Shown: positions 18,991 to 26,816 of the stretch, one piece after another | Position numbering within the stretch: position 1 is the first letter of the stretch | Layout of the letters: each line of letters starts with the position of its first letter | Source of the DNA: Chrysomallon squamiferum | Taxonomy: Eukaryota; Mollusca; Gastropoda; Neomphalida; Peltospiridae | Reading direction: 5' to 3' | Assembly (NCBI GenBank): GCA_012295275.1 | Contig: CM022665.1 | Span: forward strand, 46,439,095-46,466,594 | Length of the DNA: 27,500 nt | Program-made: the position numbers and the translations under genes | Notes under the pieces: model-generated | The model's database searches: none | Told to the model about the DNA's origin: nothing | The model's input: only the letters and a program-made list of their open reading frames with translations

Positions 18991-19370
18991 ACTCTTTGTA
19001 TAGCGGGGTCATTTCAATGTATTTTCAGTTATACGAGCGTCGTAATTTTGAAAACATTTCTGCACTTTGGTCGTAAAACCGCGCTCGTAATGAAAAGACT
19101 CTCGTGTGTATTATCTCACGGCGAGGCGGCTTTTTCCTGGTCTTTTTTTTACTGCCGCTGTGTCCGTTTACGATCGTGTTATTATGAATCGTAAACACAC
19201 CCTTGCATCTCTGCCGCGCCGAGAAACAGAGCCGGGCAAATAACAAGAGAGACGTAAGTTGTCTTTATATCACGGTCGTAAATCTTCACTGCAGATTTAT
19301 CAGATAACGGGTCTTTATGCTGTCACTTCGTGTTATGTTATGAGGGACGTAAAACGGGTAATTTACGGTC
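18978..19370. promoter_or_regulatory. CpG-rich stretch with repeated CGTAA words; candidate regulatory island
   Basis: Directly after the 49-bp array comes CpG-rich unique DNA in which GTCGTAAA/GACGTAAA-type words recur at about 18978, 19039, 19069, 19084 and 19188, then 19251, 19274 and 19346, plus TTTACG on the other strand at about 19167 and 19363. GTCGTAAA is the CpG-containing preference of posterior HOX (Abd-B class) and CDX homeodomains. A canonical donor word GTAAGT is at 19254-19259. Frames of 73 and 94 codons here begin at TTG and have no domain. Confidence 0.3.
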
Positions 19371-19878
19371 GTTTTTTTTTTTTGAATAAAGAATCGCTAA
19401 TTTTCTATCGGTTTGAATTACAGGCACGAACTGCCGAAATAAAAGTCTGGTTGTGTTTTTTTTTTTTTGATGCGACGGTTAAGACTGAGAATTGTTTTTC
19501 GGTTTCTGACGCGTTTAAAACACGACCTGCATTCGGCACATAGGCAAATAAAGGAAAACTGACTGGTTAATAGTTTAATCGATACTAATTAAGTGCTCTT
19601 CCAGCCTCATTTCGCTTCTCCGACCGCCGATTTCGAGATATGTGTCATGGAAATGGTCTACGTCTTGTACGAATAAATGAATGGTAAATTCACTTAGCTC
19701 AGATTGGAAATCACTGTACTGCTTCTTGTAGAGAAATCGACAGTTGTGATTTTTGGTCTACGTTACGTCAAAACAGGAAAACCTTTTTATACATATAAGT
19801 AATGTAGAATAAAGTAATGTAGTTCGGCACAGTTTAGTGTAGAAAAATAGAACGTAACACAGCACAGTCTAGGTAGAA
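19371..19878. other. Unique CpG-containing stretch, no supported gene
   Basis: Contains TTTTTGA runs near 19378 and 19460 and unique DNA 19540-19780, including ACTAATTAAGTGC (homeodomain-like, about 19584). Could be regulatory; nothing else seen. Confidence 0.35.
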
Positions 19879-20012
19879 TACTACTACTATTACTACTACA
19901 GCAACAACAACAACAACAACAACAACTACTACTACTACTACTACTACTACTATTACTACTACTACTACTACTACTAATAATAATAATAATAATAATAAGA
20001 AGAAGAAGAACA
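19879..20012. repeat. TAC/CAA/ACT/AAT/GAA microsatellite mosaic
   Basis: Blocks of TAC, CAA (about 19901-19925), ACT (to 19977), AAT (19975-19998) and GAA (19998-20010). Confidence 0.95.
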
Positions 20013-20079
20013 GTAGTTACAACAACAAAATAACAACGAAAAAAATATCAAAACAGTTAATAATTTAATACTGATGAAG

Positions 20080-20467
20080 ATAAATGAACAACGGTAACAA
20101 CAAAAATTAAGACATGGAATAAAAAAAGGAAATGATGATTTGATGATGAAAAGAGATGTGACTGAAGAATGAAGGAAACTGTGACTATTAAAAAAAAATT
20201 ATGAAAAAGATGAGAGTAAAAGAAAAGATGAAAAATTAAAAAAAGAAGTGAAAAAGATGAAAAATTTATGAAAAAGAAAAAAAAAGAAAAAAGAAGTGAA
20301 AAAAGATGGAAAAATTTAAAAAAGATTAAGATGAAAAAATGAAAAGAAGACGAAAAACAAAAAATAAAAATTAGAAGAAGAAGAAAAAATTAGAAGAAGA
20401 AGATGACGAAGAGGAAGAAAAAGTGAAAAAAGATAAAAAAAAAAAAAAAAATCACAAAAAAAAAAAA
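20080..20467. repeat. Purine-rich decayed (GATGAAAAA)-like tract
   Basis: The plus strand is almost only A and G with scattered T. Recurring AAAAAGATGAAAAATT and AGAAGTGAAAAAG blocks suggest a decayed minisatellite, ending in A runs at about 20435-20451 and 20456-20467. Confidence 0.7.
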
Positions 20468-20581
20468 ATGGCGGAAGAAAACGAAAAAAGCAACAACAAC
20501 AACGACAACGACTACGACGACGAGGTCTTCAGCGACTTCAGTTCTGAGAAACAACAAAACAATGGACGCTCGAACTCGTAA
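20468..20581 (+). CDS. Possible 37-codon small ORF with strong start context; doubtful
   Basis: ATG at 20468 has A at -3 and G at +4 (AAAATGGCGG) and opens 37 codons to TAA at 20579. The peptide starts MAEENEKSNNNN, has an acidic D/Y stretch, then VFSDFSSEKQQNNGRSNS. The frame is also open upstream through the lysine/glutamate-rich purine tract to TAG at 20372. The middle is encoded by CAA/CGA-type repeat DNA, so the Asn and Asp runs are what a microsatellite gives by chance. The C-terminal third is not repeat-derived. It could be a first coding exon or a chance frame. No domain is recognised. Confidence 0.15.
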   Translation: MAEENEKSNNNNDNDYDDEVFSDFSSEKQQNNGRSNS

Positions 20582-20930
20582 AGTGTTTCCACGGAACAAG
20601 CACTGTTTTTCCTTCTCGTTTCAGCGGGCGAGTGTTTTTAACGAAAACGTACAATTTCCTGCTCGTTATTAACTGAGAAAAGAAAAAACAGATTTCGAGT
20701 CAGCCTCGCTGATTTCAGCCCTGATCGAGAACGCGATGGCGCGTGAAGAATATTATTGTTAAATTAAGGTCTGAGCACACTGCGTGATTTGCTGGAACGA
20801 CCCTAAATTACGTTGGTGAAAAGAGAGGGGGAAATTGCAGTTTCATGGGTTAAAATGCTAATGCTGTATAAATAAATTATTTTTATTTCGTGGTTTTCGT
20901 GGCATGGTGGTACTTGATGTCATTTTGAAA
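20582..20930. other. Unique CpG-containing stretch
   Basis: CCTTCTCGTTTCAG ending at about 20624 is acceptor-like. CGCGATGGCGCG is at about 20731-20742. No frame is supported. Confidence 0.35.
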
Positions 20931-20974
20931 TGATGATGATGATGATGATTATAATAATTATAGTAACTGTAGTA

Positions 20975-21020
<46 letters not shown>
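20931..21020. repeat. (GAT)n and (AAT)n microsatellite
   Basis: GAT at 20931-20949, then ATA/GTA transition and AAT of about 15 units (20976-21020). Confidence 0.95.
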
Positions 21021-21021
<1 letters not shown>

Positions 21022-21255
21022 TTTCTTCATTAAAACATTCTTCTGATATTTACATGACGTCACCCCTTTTCTCTTAAAAAGAAGAAGAAACAACAACAAC
21101 AAACAAACAAAAAACAAAACTGAGATAATTTAAATATTTTCAACTGAAACGTAAATGGTGCTGCTAACAAAAAGTTATTATCTTACTTTATTGTTATCAA
21201 AGGTTGGGTGTTAAAACAAAACGTATAAAATGAAGTTAGGCTATTTGTTCACGTA

Positions 21256-21373
21256 GATAGATAGATGGATAGATAGATAGATAGACAGAGAGATAGATAG
21301 ATAGATACAGATACAGATGCAGATATAGATATAAGATATAGATAGACTGATATAGATAGATATAGATACAGAT

Positions 21374-21416
<43 letters not shown>

Positions 21417-21422
21417 TAAATA
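21256..21422. repeat. (GATA)n microsatellite with GACAGA and CAGATA variants
   Basis: Two GATA blocks (about 21256-21305 and 21388-21415) with ATACAGATACAGAT variants between. Confidence 0.95.
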
Positions 21423-21804
21423 TATTAAATAAAGATACACACTGAAACAAAAACGCTAGTTAATCATATAATTTATTATTTTCTTTCTATCTTCATTCAT
21501 TCTTTCATCTACCTATTCCTTCTAATTTCTTTTTTTTTTCTTCCATCATCGTACAACATCTTCATTTTTTTTTCATTTTTATTTTTTTTATAACACCGTG
21601 TTTATTCTGTGATAAAAGTAATTCATTGACAAATCAGTTAGTGAAAAGAAAACAGAAACTGAACACTTGTCAATAGCGAAAACCTTCGTGTGCTTCAAGT
21701 TATTGGCGCGTTCATTACGTGCATCGACAGAATCGTTTAAAACGACGAGACGTCTTTTCTCTCGTTTTGGAACAAATCAATTTGTTCAGGTCTGTGCTGT
21801 CCTG
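21423..21804. other. T-rich then unique CpG-containing stretch
   Basis: 21480-21600 is T/C-rich. 21660-21800 is unique and CpG-containing. The plus frame at 21667-21870 starts with TTG and runs into the CT repeat, so it is not called. Confidence 0.4.
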
Positions 21805-21917
21805 TCTCTTCTCTCTCTCTGTGTTACTCTCTCTCTCTCGTCCACTGTGATTTTCTCTCTCTCTGCCTGACTCTCTATCCCCTCTCTCTCTCTGGGGGGA
21901 GATCTCTCTCTCGTTCA
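21805..21917. repeat. Interrupted (CT)n tract
   Basis: CT blocks interrupted by TGTTACT, GTCCACTGTG and GGGGGGAGAT. Confidence 0.9.
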
Positions 21918-22454
21918 GTGTGTTAATCGAAGTCTGAAATCGAAGTTTGTTTTAGCAAAACGACGTCGTTATTTTGAGCGTGCCTTTTCTGTCATCGTTC
22001 AGTTGTTAATCGAAGTCATAGTTAACGACGTCATTATTGATTGTTTTTCTGTCATCGCTTTTTGCATATCCAGAATTTGTTTATTCTGAAATGAGTCCTC
22101 TGTAAAGGTGATATACGCTATGTTTTCCCATTAGCAGGAAGATATATATATATATTTTTAATCCAATTTCCAAAAATAAATGTGAGTGTTAAGATATTGG
22201 CAAATCACTGGTGTTTGTTACTATGATCTGTGTTACGTTGTATGTTATGATAATAATGATTGCATGAAATCCTAATAGTTATTACGCTGTATGTAAAATT
22301 ATTTTCATCTTTCGAATGTTCACTCTATATAATAATAACAATCATCATCATCATCATCATTATCATTGTTCTCATCAAATTCAGACTATCTTACATTTAC
22401 ATCTAGAGTCATCATGGTCATCGTCAACATCTCAAAGACAGTAAAACGACGGCA
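21918..22454. other. Unique AT-rich stretch, no supported gene
   Basis: Small TA run (22142-22155) and CAT run (about 22343-22361). ATCGAAGT-containing words recur at 21927, 21940 and 22011, suggesting a small local duplication. Nothing else seen. Confidence 0.5.
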
Positions 22455-22764
22455 TCAGCAACAACACTGATAGTAACTGTCAACAGGTGTCTCAGTGTTT
22501 TTTTTTTTGTAACATTTTATTAAAGAAGAAACCCACTGTTTCATTCCGATCATTTCACTTTTTCCAGCAAAGGGATATTTTACATGTTTTACCCCCCAAG
22601 CGTTGTTAACGACGGTCTTTTTCAAAAACCAATCGGGGCAATTACTAGAACGGGAGAAACAGCCCGGCGGGCAGGCTGAACTCGAAATGTGAAGATTTAA
22701 AGTTTTAATTTCTTCACGGAAAGCAGTTACGATCCTTGAGATGAGCTGAAAGATGAAAACCTTC
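22455..22764 (-). other. Possible minus-strand terminal exon or retrocopy
   Basis: On the minus strand GCGTTTGTTTGTTTTTTGCAG (AG at 22766-22765) is a strong pyrimidine-rich acceptor. The sequence after it is unique and stays open in one frame for about 100 codons to TGA at 22455, with basic and Cys-containing residues (SSSACPPGCFSRSSNCPDW) and no recognised domain. The frame has no ATG at its start. AATAAA at 22521-22516 is followed about 7 bases on by a genomic A10 run, which could be a poly(A) site or the tail of a retroposed copy. That signal lies inside the open frame, so frame and poly(A) site cannot both be used for a complete protein. Confidence 0.2.
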
Positions 22765-22812
22765 CTGCAAAAAACAAACAAACGCGAAGAAAGGCAAACA
22801 CGAGCACAGGAT

Positions 22813-22814
<2 letters not shown>

Positions 22815-22846
<32 letters not shown>
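22815..22846. repeat. T32 run
   Basis: Uninterrupted T run. Confidence 0.98.
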
Positions 22847-22848
<2 letters not shown>

Positions 22849-23110
22849 CAAACAAGATTTCTGCCAACAAGAGACGCTCGCTAAACTCTGGATGCAATTC
22901 TCTTTCATTCTCTCTCTCTCTCGCGAGCTGAAACACGCGTCTTATAGCTGAATGGAAGGGAGACGAGATTACAAAACAATTTACTCGAGATTATTTTTCA
23001 AGAACTCGTTTTACAATGTAAAATCCGTGAGTGCGGTTGCGTGTGCTGTGCCCCAGAAGGTGAAACGTTATTGAAAATTAGGCCGATTCATCCGTAGCTG
23101 ATTGGAATCC
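22847..23110. other. Unique CpG-containing stretch
   Basis: Contains a short CT run ending in CTCGCGAG (about 22919-22926) and unique sequence to 23110. No gene seen. Confidence 0.5.
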
Positions 23111-23161
23111 AAAAAAAAAAAAAAAAAAAAAAAAAGAAATGAAAAAAAAAAAAAAAAAAAA
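23111..23161. repeat. Two A runs (A25 and A20)
   Basis: A25 at 23111-23135 and A20 at 23142-23161 are separated by GAAATG. Confidence 0.98.
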
Positions 23162-23261
23162 TGAAGGAAAATCTTGAGTTGACAGCTCGGGGCCACCATC
23201 TTTCATTTAATATTTACGCTCTCGTATTGTGAAAACTAAACGTAGCGAAATTACACCCATT

Positions 23262-23275
23262 ATTTGTAAACAAAT
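23262..23275. promoter_or_regulatory. Forkhead-like word ATTTGTAAACAAAT
   Basis: TTTGTAAACAAA is a full FOX consensus, nearly palindromic, in unique sequence. TTGACAGCT (TALE/MEIS-like) lies at about 23177-23185. Both are short words, so the support is modest. Confidence 0.25.
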
Positions 23276-23333
23276 GTACGTATCAGGCAGCGAAATGGAG
23301 CGGAAAAGTTAAACCGTTTCTGTTTTCTTCGGT

Positions 23334-23424
23334 TATCGTCGTAATTATCATCATCATTATCGTCACCATTATCATCATCATTATCATCATCAGTGTCATC
23401 ATCATTATCATCATCTCCCTTACA
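23334..23424. repeat. (TCA)n/(TTA) microsatellite
   Basis: ATCATCATT units with GTC variants. The minus-strand Asp/Asn-rich frame across it (about 23260-23463) is repeat-derived. Confidence 0.9.
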
Positions 23425-23597
23425 GACGCACACGTTCTGTCTTCTGCGCTCTCTCACGCACAAAACATTCTATCACCAGTTCTCTCTCTTTCTGATGACC
23501 TTGTCCGTCTGTCTCTTTCGATCAGTCGGTGAATCTGTCAGTTCATTCTTTTCTCCCTCTCTTCATACACCCAAGCAGCAACCACACTAAGCGGCAG

Positions 23598-23860
23598 CAG
23601 CAGCAGAAACAACAACAGCGACAATAAACAACAACAGTGATGCAATAATGATGATGATGATGATGATGATAATTATGATGATGTTGGTTTTGGTATGATG
23701 ACGGTGATGGTAATGATGATGATGGTGGTGATAATAATAATAATAATTATAATGATGCTAGTGCTGATATGATGATAATGATGATAGTAATGATGATGAT
23801 GATGATTATGCCGATGAAGAAAAATGATGATGATGATTATGCTGATGAAGAAAAATGATA
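23598..23860. repeat. CAG/CAA then (GAT)n microsatellite with a ~37-bp duplication
   Basis: Short CAG and CAA runs (23594-23632), then GATGAT/AATGAT mixtures. GATGATGATTATG plus CYGATGAAGAAAAATGATRATG occurs twice in tandem around 23797-23863. Confidence 0.9.
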
Positions 23861-24211
23861 ATGTTACTTACACATACAAGCAGCGGATTTGAAACCTACA
23901 TCATGGTTGCACCCTTGGTTTCTCTTACGTACGTACGGAAAAAAAGCCGCGAGGAACACGAAAACATGGACAACACACACCACACACACAGAAATAACGT
24001 CATTCCAGCGTCACTCAACACTTCACACACACATCGGCACGTCGTCGCGTGCGGCACCCACTTAACGCGTGCGCCTTTCAAATTTAGTGCGTGGCAAATT
24101 GACGCGAAACCAGGAAAAGTCCTCTCTTATTACTGGTATCAGGCGACCCACCTCGTCTTCTTAATCGCCGGGGTAATGCACGCCTGGCGTGTTTCTTCTC
24201 TGTTGTTGTGA
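23855..24211 (+). CDS. Hypothetical ORF, 118 codons, unrecognised
   Basis: This is the longest ATG-started frame in the window that is not made of repeats. ATG at 23855 is at the end of a GAT microsatellite, with A at -3 (AAAAATG) and A at +4. The protein has a His/Thr-rich middle (about residues 40-60, partly from a CACACA run), a basic KKSREEH stretch near residue 30, and a C-terminal hydrophobic segment (about residues 95-112, ATHLVFLIAGVMHAW) that could be a single membrane span. The DNA is CpG-containing and GC-balanced, which lowers stop-codon density and makes a frame of this length easier by chance. The minus strand is also open for 61 codons. I recognise no family. A real small gene is possible but not favoured. 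Confidence 0.18.
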   Translation: MIMLLTHTSSGFETYIMVAPLVSLTYVRKKSREEHENMDNTHHTHRNNVIPASLNTSHTHRHVVACGTHLTRAPFKFSAWQIDAKPGKVLSYYWYQATHLVFLIAGVMHAWRVSSLLL

Positions 24212-24730
24212 GACTGTTTTTGTGAATATCGCCACTCAAGGCTATTGCTGCGGCTGCTTTTCCAGAGAAACGGTCGAGGAATCCTTTGAGTGTAAATAAT
24301 TAATGGATAAGATGTGAATTTAGTTGTCGTTTTTCAGGCAGCGATGGTTTTGTCTTTCGTTTTAAGATCTGCATGTGAATGTGTTGTTGTAATGGCAGTG
24401 ACTAGGTCAGACCAGCCGTCGTGTTTCTGTTGCTTTTTATTAATTATAAATTTTTTATTAGAGCTGGGAACCCGATATTTTTTGAAGCCATTTTACGTCC
24501 ATTATGTTATTTTTCCCATTCCACGCAGATCTTAATGTTTCGCATAATTATAATTATTCCTTACTGAAATCTGGGTTTTGAGTTTCGTGATTTGAAAAAA
24601 AACAACTTTAATGATGGATACGAAGATATGGACAGATGGTGCATGTAAATTTGTTTTATACTTCCAAGTACCTGTTGTATTTTTACTTCTCACCAATCGT
24701 TGTTGATAATAAAGTTTGTAAATAGCATAA
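24212..24730 (+). other. Unique stretch ending in a poly(A)-signal-like context
   Basis: Two acceptor-like words (TTGTCGTTTTTCAG ending about 24338; TTTTTCCCATTCCACGCAG ending about 24529) precede an AT-rich 3'-UTR-like stretch. AATAAA is at 24708-24713, followed by the GT-rich GTTTGTAAATAG. The order acceptor, AT-rich tail, AATAAA, GT-rich fits a plus-strand last exon, but no convincing coding frame enters it. A frame 24314-24535 starts at TTG and is hydrophobic. Confidence 0.25.
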
Positions 24731-24817
24731 CGTAGCTTATCCGGACTGAAACCTGCACTTTTCTCTCTTTTTTGTGCTACTGCGAAATTGTTTGATTCTT
24801 AAGTTACAAAAATGTTT

Positions 24818-24888
24818 TACACACACGCACACGCACACACATATACACACAAAGATACAATGAACCAAATGAATAATTAATATTGGTT

Positions 24889-24933
<45 letters not shown>

Positions 24934-24948
24934 GATGATGATGATGAT
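24818..24948. repeat. (CA)n, (AAAT)n and (GAT)n microsatellites
   Basis: CA with GCAC and ATAT breaks (24818-24850), AAAT of about 10 units (24890-24932), GAT of about 5 units (24932-24948). Unique sequence 24851-24889 lies between. Confidence 0.95.
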
Positions 24949-25097
24949 AAGAATAATAATGATAAATAATGTAATTACAGTTAATGAAATTTTTTCCCAT
25001 CTTCACATCGTTATAAAAAAAGAAAATTAAAAAATTCTTTCCTAATCATCTAATTTTAATAAACGCTAGACTCTATAATTTGTGATACATCTATCAT

Positions 25098-25270
25098 TCA
25101 GTGGAAGGAATTTCCTAAAAGCATTGCTGATATAACCAGGAACATCTTAACACCCATTACAGGTCCCCGGGCAAAGCTAGACAATGGGGCCTTTAAATAG
25201 AAAACCACGAAATATTTATTAACAGCAACACGCAGTTATACATGGATTGCATGTCTTCTAGAAGCATGAG
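25098..25270 (-). mobile_element. Dispersed repeat, copy A (minus orientation)
   Basis: The reverse complement of this segment aligns with 26690-26816. The best block (25133-25163 against 26763-26793) matches at 30 of 31 bases. Another (25188-25207 against 26719-26738) matches at 18 of 20, and a third is the 11-base AATCCATGTAT (25238-25248 against 26698-26708). Copy A keeps about 20 bp that copy B lacks between the last two blocks. The low-level divergence and inverted placement indicate two independent insertions of one interspersed element, non-autonomous as far as seen. Ends and family are not identified. No terminal repeats or target-site duplications could be fixed by eye. Confidence 0.65.
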
Positions 25271-25329
25271 GTCCCAGGACAGCAGTCCAGAGTGCTCATG
25301 CCTTAAGATGGCACTGGACAAGACCTCAT
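25266..25329. other. Long imperfect hairpin beside copy A
   Basis: ATGAGGTC (25266-25273) pairs with GACCTCAT (25322-25329). Inside, GTCCAGAGTGC (25285-25295) pairs with GCACTGGAC (25311-25319) with a 2-nt bulge, and CAT (25297-25299) with ATG (25308-25310) across one mismatch. The result is a nested stem of about 20 pairs with an 11/2 internal loop and an 8-nt apical loop. It may be part of the same repeat element. A 62-codon minus-strand ATG frame (25193-25381) overlaps it and is not called. Confidence 0.5.
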
Positions 25330-25580
25330 ATATAAATATATATAGCGATATTTTTACAAATTTGCATTCAGAAGAGCACATAAAGTGATCAGTAACATTT
25401 TTGTATTCACAAAGAGTTCATCACTTTTAATCAGAAAATGAGCTTATGTTTAAAATACAACGCCATGAAGCAGGATAGATGACAAAACCTGCTTTTATCT
25501 TGTTTGTTTTCAATTTGTTCCTCTTACCCTAGCGCATTAAAAAAAAAAAAAAAAAAAAATTAAAAAAAAATTAAAAGACG
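25330..25580. other. AT-rich stretch and A runs
   Basis: TATATAAATATATATA (about 25328-25343), unique sequence, then A runs at 25540-25559 and 25563-25570. Confidence 0.6.
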
Positions 25581-25925
25581 GTACTTAAGCGATGCCTCAT
25601 TATTCAGCGGAGGAAATTGCGTTAAAGAATATAAGATGGAGTCTGTGTACGTTCGCGACGATTTATCACTGACTGAGACGGCGCAGAGTAATTCCCTGCC
25701 GTGTTTGCGGTAAACAGCGAGAGAACACATCTACAATAATGGAGAAAATAATCCATTATCCAATGCTGTCACTATACGAAACGATAATCTCGCATATTTA
25801 TTACTATTTGCACAGGCGCGTATTCGTAATATATATTATATCTATTACGAATATGCGGCTAACCTTTGATCCATTAAAACCGTCTGTGGATATGATTTCG
25901 AGGCCGTTATAAAAGTACATACATT
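25581..25925. other. CpG-containing unique stretch between the inverted repeat copies
   Basis: Unique, base-balanced sequence with many CpGs. It contains an 8-bp inverted repeat ATAATGGA/TCCATTAT (25736-25743 and 25752-25759) and the longer hairpin listed next. No coding frame found. Confidence 0.4.
25814..25860. other. 18-bp inverted repeat (hairpin)
   Basis: AGGCGCGTATTCGTAATA (25814-25831) is the reverse complement of 25843-25860 at 16 of 18 positions, with an 11-nt TA-rich loop. The innermost 11 bp are perfectly paired. In otherwise unique DNA a stem this long is unlikely by chance. Confidence 0.7.
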
Positions 25926-26023
25926 TTTTTCATTTTTTTTTTTTTTATTATTATTTTTTTTTTTCAACGATATTAGTTATTTCAGCTTAGGTCTGGAATA
26001 CAATTTTTCTTAAACCATGCATT

Positions 26024-26086
26024 ATAATAATAATTATTATTAATATTTATTATTATTATTATCATTATTATTACTATTATTATTAT

Positions 26087-26171
<85 letters not shown>

Positions 26172-26236
26172 TGTTCTATTACTGTTGTTGTTGTTTGCAT
26201 TGCTATCATCATCATCATCATCATCGTCATCATTTT
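26024..26236. repeat. ATT/TAC/CAT microsatellite mosaic
   Basis: AAT/ATT (26024-26085), TAC of about 10 units (26086-26117), ATT of about 18 units (26116-26171), GTT, and CAT/CGT to 26234. Confidence 0.95.
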
Positions 26237-26298
26237 AAATGGTAAACAAATTTTCCAGTACTTTCATTTTCGTTTCCCTTTTGCAAGAATGATAAAAT

Positions 26299-26631
26299 AT
26301 GACGAAAATCAGACGACAGTTTAGAAATAAACATAAAACTGAAAAACAGCTGCACTCAGCAGAAGACGTCATAGAGTATTACATAACAGAATACGTCATA
26401 CAGTATCACATAACAGAATACGTCATACAGTATTACATAACAGAATACGTCATACAGTATCACATAACAGAATACGTCATACAGTATCACATAACAGAAT
26501 ACGTCATACAGTATTACATAACAGAATACGTCATAGAGTATCACATAACAGAATACGTCATACAGTATTACATAACAGAATACGTCATACAGTATTACAC
26601 TTTTAAAACGTTAACTTTCCTTATTGTTTAA
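26299..26631 (+). CDS. Frame of 110 codons through a 27-bp minisatellite; probably not a gene
   Basis: ATG at 26299 opens a basic N-terminal part of about 22 residues (KIRRQFRNKHKTEKQ), then nearly nine tandem copies of a 9-residue unit (ITEYVIQYY or ITEYVIQYH), then a short hydrophobic tail and stop. The frame is held open because the DNA unit is 27 bp. The minus strand is open too (repeat of ILYDVFCYV). Differences between copies fall mainly at first codon positions and change Y/H or Q/E, the reverse of what protein-level selection leaves. I therefore favour a non-coding minisatellite. Confidence 0.12.
   Translation: MTKIRRQFRNKHKTEKQLHSAEDVIEYYITEYVIQYHITEYVIQYYITEYVIQYHITEYVIQYHITEYVIQYYITEYVIEYHITEYVIQYYITEYVIQYYTFKTLTFLIV
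26367..26609. repeat. 27-bp minisatellite, 9 copies, each with a CRE-like word
   Basis: The unit is CGTCATACAGTATTACATAA followed by CAGAATA. The word CGTCATA starts at 26367, 26394, 26421, 26448, 26475, 26502, 26529, 26556 and 26583, exactly 27 bp apart. Variation is limited to CAG/GAG and TATTAC/TATCAC alternation. Each unit carries TACGTCAT (TGACGTA on the other strand), a CREB/ATF-type half site; the first is GACGTCAT. Confidence 0.95.
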
Positions 26632-26689
26632 TGCTTCTCAAAGCATGGACAAACTGTCTTGTTAACTTGATCTACCCGTGGGTCTAGGC

Positions 26690-26816
26690 GCCAATGAAAT
26701 CCATGTATGCTTGCTTCCTGGTTTTCTATGTAAGGGCCTCAGGTTTTTGCTTTGCTCGGGGGCCTGTAATGGGTGTTAAAATGTTCCTGGTTAAGTCAGT
26801 ATGATAAGGAAAGTCA
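26690..26816 (+). mobile_element. Dispersed repeat, copy B (plus orientation)
   Basis: Inverted relative of 25098-25270 (see copy A for the matching blocks). It is shorter by an internal gap of about 20 bp and is followed by an A-rich tail, (TTAAAA)-like, from about 26828. The tail could belong to the element. Copy A has no matching tail, so the true 3' end is uncertain. Family not recognised. Confidence 0.6.

Noticed and set aside
21667-21870. 67-codon plus-strand frame running into a CT tract
   Set aside because: Begins at TTG, and its C-terminal third is repeat-derived.
23260-23463. Acidic DDDN-repeat frame on the minus strand resembling a disordered acidic tail
   Set aside because: Encoded by a TCA/TTA microsatellite and lacks a supported start or a domain outside the repeat.
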